Source: Rhizobium ruizarguesonis (lineage in GTDB: Bacteria; Pseudomonadota; Alphaproteobacteria; Rhizobiales; Rhizobiaceae). Taken from it: a DNA stretch of 47,814 nucleotides. Positions 41,285 to 47,814 of this stretch are shown here, piece after piece. Location: NCBI RefSeq assembly GCF_012349115.1, contig NZ_PQIG01000104.1, positions 1-47,814 of the forward strand, given 5' to 3'. The notes beneath the pieces are model-generated. The model worked only from the letters and a program-made list of their open reading frames with translations. It was not told the origin of the DNA and made no database searches. Both the position numbers and the translations under genes were made by a program. Every line of letters begins with the position of its first letter. The first letter of the stretch is position 1.

Positions 41285-42409
41285 TCAGTCTCGCAGGGTT
41301 TCGGCAAGCCGCAAGATCATTTCCTCGCAGGCAATAAGTTCGTCGAGGCGGATGAATTCGTCGGCGCGATGGGCGCAGGCGATGTCCCCCGGCCCGCAGA
41401 TGATCGCGTCGATGCCAGCGGCTTGATAGAGCCCTGCTTCCGTGCCGTAGCTGACGGCCGCCAAGGTCGACGCTCCGGTTAATCCCTCCATCAGCCGGGC
41501 GAGCGGCGCGTCGGCATCAAGCGAGAGTGCGGGGTAGGTGCTGCTGGTCTCCCACGTGGTGCGGAAACCGTCTTTCTCCAACGCCTCGGCAACTGCCTTG
41601 ATAGGTTCCAGCAGAACCGTTGGCGACACGCCAGGCACGGCGCGGGCTTCCAATTCCAGAGCGCAGAGATCAGGGATGATGTTGACGCTGCGGCCGCCCA
41701 CGATCGTGCCGATTTGCAGGGTGGAATACGGGGGTTCGAAAGTCTGGTCGTAAGGACCGTTCCGCAGAGTTTCGATGGTCTTCATAGCCGCGGTCATCAC
41801 CGCAGTCATGGCATGAATGGCGTTGAGGCCCCTGTCGGGACGCGACGAATGGCCGGTCGTGCCATGGATCTCGACGCGGGCGGCCGCCTTTCCCTTGTGA
41901 CCTCGGATCGCCACCATACTGCTCGGCTCGCCGATAATTGCGCCCAAGGGCGGGGCGCATAGGTTCCCGATCTGCCGTAGCATGTGCGGCACGCCACGGC
42001 AGCCGGCTTCCTCATCATAGGAAAAGGCGAAGTGGATCGGACGGCTCAATGGCATCCTCGTCATTGCCGGAAGTCCTGCAAGGGCGGCGGCAAGAAAGCC
42101 CTTCATGTCGCACGCCCCCCTGCCGAAGAGCCGATCGCCCTCTGCCCGCAGGCGAAAGGGATCCGACGTCCAGGTCGGTTCGGACGCAGGAACCACATCC
42201 ATATGCCCGGAAAGGATGTAACCGGGCTTGTCTTTCGGGCCGATGGTGGCAAAAAGATTTGCTCGATCTCCTTCCGGTCCCAGCAAGACAGTCACGGTAG
42301 CGCCATGACTTTCGAGATAGCCCTTGACCCATGCCACGATGTCGCCGTTCGGAGTCCCGACGACGGATGGAAAGCTGACCAGCTGCCCGAGGATATCTTT
42401 AGCATTCAT
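41285..42409 (-). CDS. M20 family deacylase (acetylornithine deacetylase ArgE-like)
   Basis: This 374-residue zinc peptidase/deacylase of the M20 family has the metal ligands in ILSGHMDVVP and RGACDMKGFLAA and the catalytic Glu pair in SYDEEAGCRG; the dimerisation lobe carries GTTGHSSRPDRGLNA. ArgE-like enzymes remove acetyl or other acyl groups from amino acids. The arginine pathway uses another gene in most rhizobia, and this copy sits in a catabolic operon, so I infer an N-acyl amino acid from outside. The ATG at 42409 follows GGAGAG. It is divergent from the LysR gene. Confidence 0.87.
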   Translation of the reverse strand: MNAKDILGQLVSFPSVVGTPNGDIVAWVKGYLESHGATVTVLLGPEGDRANLFATIGPKDKPGYILSGHMDVVPASEPTWTSDPFRLRAEGDRLFGRGACDMKGFLAAALAGLPAMTRMPLSRPIHFAFSYDEEAGCRGVPHMLRQIGNLCAPPLGAIIGEPSSMVAIRGHKGKAAARVEIHGTTGHSSRPDRGLNAIHAMTAVMTAAMKTIETLRNGPYDQTFEPPYSTLQIGTIVGGRSVNIIPDLCALELEARAVPGVSPTVLLEPIKAVAEALEKDGFRTTWETSSTYPALSLDADAPLARLMEGLTGASTLAAVSYGTEAGLYQAAGIDAIICGPGDIACAHRADEFIRLDELIACEEMILRLAETLRD

Positions 42410-42428
42410 TGCAGGCTCTCCACCATGA

Positions 42429-42521
42429 CTACGCCCCCAGGGGCGGTTGAGCTCTAGCAGGGCAATTTTCCGCTCCCCAAGACTGTTCGTCGCGGCCAAA
42501 CGGGGGCCGGACTAAATTCAT
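42429..42521 (-). other. possible 30-codon leader ORF before the M20 gene
   Basis: An ATG (42519-42521) follows the conserved TTGGAGA ribosome site of the shared promoter block at the correct distance. It opens a 30-codon frame ending TAG at 42429-42431, 20 bp before the M20 start and in another frame. In the sister block at 12 kb the same site starts the D-threonine aldolase-like gene. It may be a translated leader, or the remnant of a gene start left when the promoter was captured by the M20 operon. Confidence 0.35.
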
Positions 42522-42595
42522 GAATCCGATCTCCAATTCGAAATTCACCTTGTCGCCAAACCCTAAAGATGGCAATTAATGAGTAGTGAAGGTTC
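42522..42595. promoter_or_regulatory. divergent LysR/M20 promoter block, copy 2
   Basis: The reverse complement of 42595-42524 matches 12112-12183 with about nine differences in the first 66 positions. The shared cores are GAACCTTCAC, TCATTAATTGCC, GGCGACAAG and TTGGAGA. AATTAATG also occurs again close to the LysR start at 42608-42615. The dyad around ATTAAT is a candidate T-N11-A LysR box. It serves M20 on the minus strand and LysR on the plus strand. Confidence 0.6.
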
Positions 42596-42612
42596 CATTA
42601 AGGCATGAATTA

Positions 42613-43542
42613 ATGCTTACGTCCGATGATCTCGCCTTCTTCTCGGTCCTTACTGCCTCGAAATCTCTCGCGGAAAGCGCGAGAAAGCTGAACGTGACGC
42701 CTCCCGCGGTCACCCAGCGCCTGCGCGCGCTCGAAGAGAAAGTCGGGGTAAGGCTGATTGACCGGTCCGGACGCCACCTGCGCCTTACCGAAGAGGGCTC
42801 ATTGGTCGCTTCTCACAGCATCATCGTCAGCGATGCAATAGATTCGCTTGCCGAAGCCTTGGCTGATCGCGAGGGTGCGGTTCGCGGGCACCTCAGGGTC
42901 GCAGCGCCTCACGGATTTGGAAGGATCTACGTGGCCCCGGTCGTGGAGGCGTTTGCTCGAGAGCATCGTAGTGCCACCGCCACCTTGCAACTGTCCGACC
43001 ATCCCACGGCGCTGGTCGTTGATAGTTATGAGGTCGTTGTTCACATCGGGGCATCAGCGCATCTGGATCAGGTCGTGACGACACTGGCGCCGAACCGTCG
43101 GATTCTTTGCGCAAGTCCAGAATACCTGGCTTCGGCTGAGCCCATTTCTACGCCTGCCGATCTGGCGCGACATCGCTGCCTCGTCGTTCGCGAGAACGAG
43201 GAGGACGTAACGCTCTGGCGGTTCAAGGGATCACGGCAGGAAAGTGCGACAGTGCGCGTTAATCCCGCTATGTCGAGCAACGATGGTGCCGTCATTCGGG
43301 ATTGGGCGTTGGCGGGTCAGGGCATTATGATGCGCTCTGAATGGGCCGTTGCAGAAGACCTCGCCGAGGGACGGTTGAGGCAGGTACTTCCCAACTGGAT
43401 GCTGCCGTCGGCTGATATCGTCGCCATCCTCGGATCGCGGCACGGGCGAAGTGCGCGGACTGCCGCTTTCCTGACGATGCTTCGTCGGTCGCTGAAACCA
43501 CTGCCCTGGCGAGCCGACCTCGCGGAGACGCCTAATCAATAA
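42613..43542 (+). CDS. LysR-family transcriptional regulator
   Basis: This 309-residue LysR protein starts MLTSDDLAFFSVLTASKSLA. The helix-turn-helix is ARKLNVTPPAVTQRLRALEE (about residues 22-41). The effector domain includes VRGHLRVAAPHGFGRIYVAP and a late MMRSEWAVAEDLAEGRL. I choose the ATG at 42613 with AAGG upstream; a GTG at 42586 is the alternative. It is divergent from the M20 operon. Because the intergenic block recurs at 12 kb, it may also control the D-threonine aldolase-like operon. Its last bases overlap the convergent aldehyde dehydrogenase gene by seven. Confidence 0.88.
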   Translation: MLTSDDLAFFSVLTASKSLAESARKLNVTPPAVTQRLRALEEKVGVRLIDRSGRHLRLTEEGSLVASHSIIVSDAIDSLAEALADREGAVRGHLRVAAPHGFGRIYVAPVVEAFAREHRSATATLQLSDHPTALVVDSYEVVVHIGASAHLDQVVTTLAPNRRILCASPEYLASAEPISTPADLARHRCLVVRENEEDVTLWRFKGSRQESATVRVNPAMSSNDGAVIRDWALAGQGIMMRSEWAVAEDLAEGRLRQVLPNWMLPSADIVAILGSRHGRSARTAAFLTMLRRSLKPLPWRADLAETPNQ

Positions 43543-44963
43543 CCGAGGATGGACTTCGTCTCAAGATACTCTTCGAGCCCGTATACGCCATACTCGCGGC
43601 CGTTACCTGATCGCTTGTACCCACCGAAGGCGGCCGCTCCGTCCCAAGCGGGATAGTTGATATGAACCTGGCCGGCACGGATGCGCAGGGCGACCCGGCG
43701 TGCCCGCTCCGGATCTGAAGACTGGACATGAGCACCCAATCCATAGACGGTGTCGTTGGCAATGGCGATTGCCTCTTCCTCGTCCTTGTAGGGCATAATC
43801 GAAAGTACGGGACCGAAGATCTCCTCGCGAGCAATACGCATGTCGGACGTCACCTCGGAAAAGATCGTTGGCTGCGTGAAAAAGCCCCGCGCGATGCCGG
43901 CCGGCCGGCCCAGACCGCCATACAGCAGCTTGGCGCCATCGTCGATACCGGCTTGGATCATCGTTTGTACCCGCTCGAACTGGGGAAGATTGGCGATGGG
44001 ACCCATGTCCGTCGCGGGATCAAGCGGAGCGCCGACTCGGATCGCACGCGCAGTGGCGCTTGCCAATTCCTCCACTTCGGCCAGCCGATGTGCGGGTACC
44101 AGCATACGCGTCGGGGCGCTGCACGACTGGCCGACATTGCGCATTCCGGCGAGCACGCCCTTGGATACCGCCTCGCTGAAGTCGGCATCATCGAGCAAAA
44201 TGTTCGGCGACTTGCCGCCGAGTTCCTGAACCACTCGCTTCACCGTCGGTGCGGCCGCCTGCGCGACGAGTACCCCCGCGCGGGTGGAACCTGTGATCGA
44301 GATCATGTCGACCTCGGGATGGCTGGCAAGCGCTGCGCCAACGATCTCGCCAGTTCCGTTGACCAAATTGAATACGCCAGCCGAAATGCCGGTATCGTGC
44401 ATCAACTGGGCGAAGAGCAAAGCGCTATAAGGTGACAGTTCACTCGGCTTGAGGACAACGGTACAGCCTGCCGCAATCGCGGGAGCGACTTTGGCGGTGA
44501 TCTGGTAAAGTGGCCAGTTCCAGGGGGTGATCAGCGCACAAACCCCGATTGCCTCCTTGGCGGTCGCGGTACGCCCATCAATCGTCACAAACCGGTATTT
44601 CTCAAGAGTTTCCATCTGGACACGGATGTGCTCGGAAGCAAAAGGAACCTGGGAAGCCCGCGCAAAGCTGATCGCCGCCCCCATTTCCATTGCGAGCGCC
44701 TCCGCGAACGTCTCCGCTCTTTCGTTCAGGAGAGAATGCATCCTGCCGAGCAGACCGAGCCGTTCAGCCACAGTTGTTTGAGAGAAGGCTGGGAACGCGT
44801 TGCGCGCTGCGGCAACCGCGAGATCGACGTGATTAGCACCGCCCGCAGCAATATGCCCGACAACACATTCCGACGCGGGATTCACAACAGGCAGACGGTT
44901 TACGTCCCCGGATTCCTGCCATTTTCCACCGATGTAAAACTGATCCTCGCGTTCGGTCAGCAT
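43536..44963 (-). CDS. aldehyde dehydrogenase (betaine/gamma-aminobutyraldehyde type)
   Basis: This 475-residue ALDH has ITPWNWPLYQITAKVAPAIA, then SITGSTRAGVLVAQ, the general-base Glu in VQELGGKSPNILLDDAD, the catalytic Cys in NVGQSCSAPTRMLV, and EEIFGPVLSIMPY. The GQSCSAPTR form is common in ALDHs acting on aliphatic or amino aldehydes. The ATG at 44963 follows AGGTGAAG; the frame is open to 45107, but the extra 48 residues lack conservation. It is a single-gene unit converging on LysR. It might oxidise aldehydes made by the aldolase-like enzyme. Confidence 0.87.
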   Translation of the reverse strand: MLTEREDQFYIGGKWQESGDVNRLPVVNPASECVVGHIAAGGANHVDLAVAAARNAFPAFSQTTVAERLGLLGRMHSLLNERAETFAEALAMEMGAAISFARASQVPFASEHIRVQMETLEKYRFVTIDGRTATAKEAIGVCALITPWNWPLYQITAKVAPAIAAGCTVVLKPSELSPYSALLFAQLMHDTGISAGVFNLVNGTGEIVGAALASHPEVDMISITGSTRAGVLVAQAAAPTVKRVVQELGGKSPNILLDDADFSEAVSKGVLAGMRNVGQSCSAPTRMLVPAHRLAEVEELASATARAIRVGAPLDPATDMGPIANLPQFERVQTMIQAGIDDGAKLLYGGLGRPAGIARGFFTQPTIFSEVTSDMRIAREEIFGPVLSIMPYKDEEEAIAIANDTVYGLGAHVQSSDPERARRVALRIRAGQVHINYPAWDGAAAFGGYKRSGNGREYGVYGLEEYLETKSILGY

Positions 44964-45336
44964 AACTTCACCTCGCGTCACAATGTTGCGGCCATTTTGA
45001 GCTGCCTGAGCAAGATGCCTGGAAAGACTACAAGATGACAATTCATGTCGTGTGAATGGTTGCTTAAGACGCGTGTTAACGAGAAAACGCGTCGTCGGAC
45101 CTGACACAGGTGGTATCGGCCTTACCTCCCGTATGTCCGTTCAAAGCTCGGAGGTGGGCATGGCGGCACGCTCGGCGTCAACCGACCGAGTGTTGAGTCA
45201 CAAATCGACCGCAAGCGCTCGAACCTCGACGAGGATCGGCAAATTCTTTGCACCCCGGCGGGGCTTTTCAAGTTGATTGCATTCGCTTCATATAGGTTCG
45301 CCGGTTCGTGTGCTTTTGGGAATGGGGAAGACAGAC
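44964..45336. other. 373-bp divergent intergenic region
   Basis: This region holds the promoters of the aldehyde dehydrogenase (minus) and the DUF3422 gene (plus). I see no ORF with family resemblance and no repeat shared with the two duplicated promoter blocks. A TTGATT near 45274 and TATAGG near 45292 are too close together (12 bases) for a normal sigma-70 promoter. Nothing else recognised. Confidence 0.35.
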
Positions 45337-46617
45337 ATGATTTCAAAGGGCGCAGACGAAGCATTCTTTCCGACGGTGTCTGCATCCGCACCACAGATCT
45401 CTAGTCCAGCTGCCTTTGAACAGGGGGCCGCAGACTTCAACTCGGAGCTTCACGCTCGACCGTCGATTTATTTTACCGGTCCGGCGATCGTCGAGCACGT
45501 TGCTTTCATGCCGTTGGATGGTGTGATCAAGGAGTTCCACGATAGTCTCGAAGCCGACGGTGGAATTTCAGTCAGAGTTGAACGGCACACTGAGTTCGTG
45601 ACGGTCACGCGGGTCCGAAAATTGGCCAGCGAGCCCCAGGGTTGGCCGGAAACTGATCTTTGTGAAGGTGATTTTGCGAGGCTAGCAGGGTTGAGCTCTC
45701 CTCTGCTCGTTTGCCACGTGAGTATCCTTGTCCTCGAAAACCCTCCTGACCAGCTGGGAACGGTTCTAAAATCGCTCGACTTCGGCGATACCGCCGCGTC
45801 ATCAATCGGCGGCGGGGCGGCACAGATTTGCTCCGATTTTCGCGTTCGAGAGGACAATTCAAGCAGAATCATCCTGTTCAACAAGGACCTGAATGCACAT
45901 CGGCTTGGGCGCATGGTACGGCGGATCTTTGAGATCGAAACCTATAGGTCAATGGCGCTGCTCGGATTGCCGGAGGCGCGTCGTCTTGCGCCGCTTCTGG
46001 GCGGATATGACGCGGAACTCGTTCGGCTGACCAATCGAAACTTGAGTACGCCTGCACATCAGCACAAGCAATTGCTCGAGGAAATCACTGTTCTCTCGTC
46101 GCATATCATTTCAGCCACCGCGGAGACCAGAAACAGGTTTGGCGCAACCGCTGCCTACGCCAAAATCGTTGAAGAGAGGATCGCCCTTTTACGGGAAACC
46201 CATGTCCCCGGCTTTCAACGTTTCGGCACCTTCGTGGAGCGTCGGTTCAAGCCTGCGGTGCGTACCTGCGAAGCAACCGCGTTGAGGCTTGAACACCTGT
46301 CAAGGGCTGCGATGCACCTGCTCGACCTGCTACAAACCCGAATCCAGGTCGAGATTGAGTTTCAGAACGCTACACAGATCCAGGCGATGGCTGATCGGGC
46401 CGCGACGCAGGTCAAGATCCAGCGCGCGGTCGAAGGCTTTTCGATGATCGCAATTAGCTATTACCTGCTGAGCTTGCTGAAATTTATATATGAGTCAGCC
46501 GACCACGCAGGATTCCATTTCGATCCGGTGATCATGCTTGTCGCTGTTCCGGTGGTGGTGGGATCTGTTGTGATCACCATCCTGCGCGTCAAGCATGCCC
46601 TTAAAGCAGAGAGCTAG
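45337..46617 (+). CDS. DUF3422 family membrane protein
   Basis: This 426-residue protein of unknown function has the DUF3422 mark FNSELHARPSIYFTGPA near residue 35. A long alpha-helical middle follows, with coiled-coil character (LRETHVPGFQRFGTFVERRF and LDLLQTRIQVEIEFQNATQ). Two membrane helices near the C-terminus come last (ISYYLLSLLKFIYE and PVIMLVAVPVVVGSVVITIL), with a short basic tail. The soluble bulk is probably cytoplasmic. The ATG at 45337 has GGGGAAG upstream; the frame is open to 45277, but only without a better site. Members are common in alphaproteobacteria and stand alone, as here. Confidence 0.85.
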   Translation: MISKGADEAFFPTVSASAPQISSPAAFEQGAADFNSELHARPSIYFTGPAIVEHVAFMPLDGVIKEFHDSLEADGGISVRVERHTEFVTVTRVRKLASEPQGWPETDLCEGDFARLAGLSSPLLVCHVSILVLENPPDQLGTVLKSLDFGDTAASSIGGGAAQICSDFRVREDNSSRIILFNKDLNAHRLGRMVRRIFEIETYRSMALLGLPEARRLAPLLGGYDAELVRLTNRNLSTPAHQHKQLLEEITVLSSHIISATAETRNRFGATAAYAKIVEERIALLRETHVPGFQRFGTFVERRFKPAVRTCEATALRLEHLSRAAMHLLDLLQTRIQVEIEFQNATQIQAMADRAATQVKIQRAVEGFSMIAISYYLLSLLKFIYESADHAGFHFDPVIMLVAVPVVVGSVVITILRVKHALKAES

Positions 46618-46798
46618 ATGTAGCGCAGCCCGACCCGGGGACACTCGATCAATCAACGCAGCTCTTCTGTATCTCCAGCAAGCGCTTCGGCGGGGCGATA
46701 GTTTTCCTACCGCCTCCGCCGCGTTGTGCTGCTGCATCAAGCTGCACAATCCCCGAAGTCTGTTGGTGAAAGTTTCATTTGATGAAGCTTGCTCTTGA

Positions 46799-47803
46799 GG
46801 AGATACGAACCGCGCGCGCGACGCCGAGATCGGTGACCTCTATCAAAGCGCCAAGACGAACCGGCTTAACGCGACCCAGCGCCCGGAATATCTCCTGAGC
46901 CGCATGCTGGAATGCGCCGAATGCGGCGGTCCCTATGCGATCTCCGGCAAGGACCGCTATAGCTGCACCAACCGCAAGAAGCGCTTGCCGATCGAGGCGC
47001 TCGACGGCGCCTGCTGCTCCAACAGTAAGACAATCACTCGTCACGAGCTCGAAGAGCGGGTCCTGAACTGCATTCCGGTGGCGTTCTACTCGATGGAGAT
47101 TTTCGATCGCATTTCGCAGAGGATGATTACGCATGAGGTCAACCTCCTGAAGCAGTCGCCTTCCCAACGGGATGAGCTGACGGCCGCGCTGAAGGCAACC
47201 ACCCAACGCCAGAACAGCATCATCCAGCAGATCAGCGATCGAGCTGCGGAAGGCCGCCCTCGCCTCGCCGCGCTCGACGATCAATTGGACGAACTGGAAG
47301 CGACGCGCGAGAAGCTGGCGGCGGAGCTGAATGCACTGGCAGAGCCGGTGGAGGATTTTCAGGAGAAGATCGCCAAGCTCAAGGCGCAGTTCAATCCCAC
47401 TAATATGGAGATCATCATCCGCAAGCTCATCTTCCTCGCCCGCCACAATGCCGATGAACAAGCCAAGCAGCGGCTGATGCCCATCGTGCGCGATTTGATC
47501 CAGACCGTCGTGATCGGCAAGACGCCGGGCCATCAGCCGGCATCCCTGCAGGTCCACGGATCAATCGCCAACATCATGGCATCCATGGAGGCGATTGACG
47601 TGCTCGAGCACCAGTTTCTGGCTGCCGCCCAGAACGACCTGATGGCGAAGATTGCCTCCGGCGAGATCGACACGGAAGCCAAAAAACAAAAGCTCCTCGA
47701 CGCTTACGCGGAGGAGCTCAAGAGCAAATACCCGGAGTGGGCAAATTTGCAAGTTTCAGTGGTTGCGGGGGCAGGATTTGAACCTGCGGCCTTCAGGTTA
47801 TGA
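46799..47803 (+). pseudogene. large serine recombinase, C-terminal remnant without catalytic domain
   Basis: The frame opens after a TGA at 46796 and reads LNATQRPEYLLSRMLECAEC, then the zinc-ribbon Cys pairs of MLECAECGG and DGACCSNSK with the linking KDRYSCTNRKK, then a long coiled coil (EATREKLAAELNALAEP) as in large serine recombinases. The N-terminal resolvase domain with the nucleophile Ser is absent, and upstream sequence does not supply it in any frame. The first in-frame ATG is 46904. The last codons (VVAGAGFEPAAFRL) read straight into the tRNA gene on the other strand, the usual outcome of integration beside a tRNA. Probably inactive relic of an integrated element. Confidence 0.8.
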
Positions 47804-47814
47804 GCCTGACGAGC
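47760..47814 (-). tRNA. initiator tRNA-Met (CAT), 3' part, cut by window edge
   Basis: On the minus strand the sequence reads D-arm end, anticodon loop CTCATAA within CAGG/CCTG, variable loop, T-arm GCAGG-TTCAAAT-CCTGC, acceptor strand CCCCGCA and discriminator A, then the encoded CCA. The TTCGAAT-type T-loop with the CAGG anticodon stem matches the rhizobial initiator tRNA. The 5' half lies right of the window. In rhizobia this tRNA commonly ends ribosomal RNA operons after 5S rRNA. Confidence 0.88.

Noticed and set aside
45277..45336. Longer N-terminus for the DUF3422 protein
   Set aside because: The extension starts at a TTG without a ribosome site; the ATG at 45337 has GGGGAAG at good distance.

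Overview
The window looks like a chromosomal or large-replicon segment from a Rhizobiales bacterium, probably Rhizobiaceae (Ensifer, Rhizobium, Agrobacterium or a relative). The grounds are the acetyl-CoA synthetase N-terminus at the left edge, the initiator-tRNA sequence at the right edge, the moderately high GC content, and the many ABC-type amino acid and peptide uptake genes with GntR, LysR and Lrp/AsnC regulators. No replication, conjugation or IS genes are visible. A headless serine recombinase abuts tRNA-fMet at the right end, so at least that end is an old integration site.

Layout. 1-160: start of acs (partial, minus). 311-7175 (minus): dipeptide-type ABC transporter (fused double ATPase, Tat-type binding protein, two permeases) followed by an FAD amine/amino-acid oxidoreductase. 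A GntR/FCD regulator is divergent at 7393-8061. 8212-9081: LysR regulator divergent from a plus-strand run (9189-12108) holding a four-carbon acid-sugar kinase (DUF1537), pdxA2 and an unassigned TIM barrel. 12187-15132: D-threonine aldolase-like enzyme, RidA and a second FAD oxidoreductase. 15167-20542 (minus): HAD hydrolase, APH-fold kinase, AGXT2L-type class-III PLP enzyme (candidate phospho-lyase), Lrp regulator and PuuB-type oxidase. 20901-22870 (plus): ornithine-cyclodeaminase-like protein plus threonine-dehydratase-like protein. 22965-26019 (minus): aldehyde dehydrogenase, cupin, GNAT. 26509-34807 (minus): class-III aminotransferase, polar amino-acid ABC transporter (ATPase, binding protein, two permeases), cupin, FAD oxidase, EutB-like and EutC-like proteins, with a divergent Lrp regulator at 35047. 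35792-38268 (plus): homoserine dehydrogenase and aldehyde dehydrogenase. 38555-39801 (minus): a ThrB-like protein lacking catalytic residues and an Lrp regulator. 39970-42409 (minus): M20 deacylase, 2-hydroxyacid dehydrogenase, cupin, with a divergent LysR at 42613. 43536-44963: aldehyde dehydrogenase. 45337-46617: DUF3422 membrane protein. 46799-47814: recombinase remnant and tRNA-fMet 3' half.

The theme is catabolism of unusual, often hydroxylated or N-modified, amino acids and sugar acids. Two observations tie distant modules together. A promoter/operator block of about 95 bp between the dpp-type operon and its GntR gene recurs, with identical runs of 18 and 28 bp, upstream of the aldehyde dehydrogenase at 26 kb. 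A different block of about 70 bp between the M20 gene and its LysR gene recurs upstream of the D-threonine aldolase-like gene at 12 kb. I infer two dispersed regulons: GntR (transporter, oxidase, aldehyde dehydrogenase) and LysR (deacylase, aldolase-like enzyme, oxidase, RidA, hydroxyacid dehydrogenase). All substrates are inferred; none can be fixed from sequence alone.
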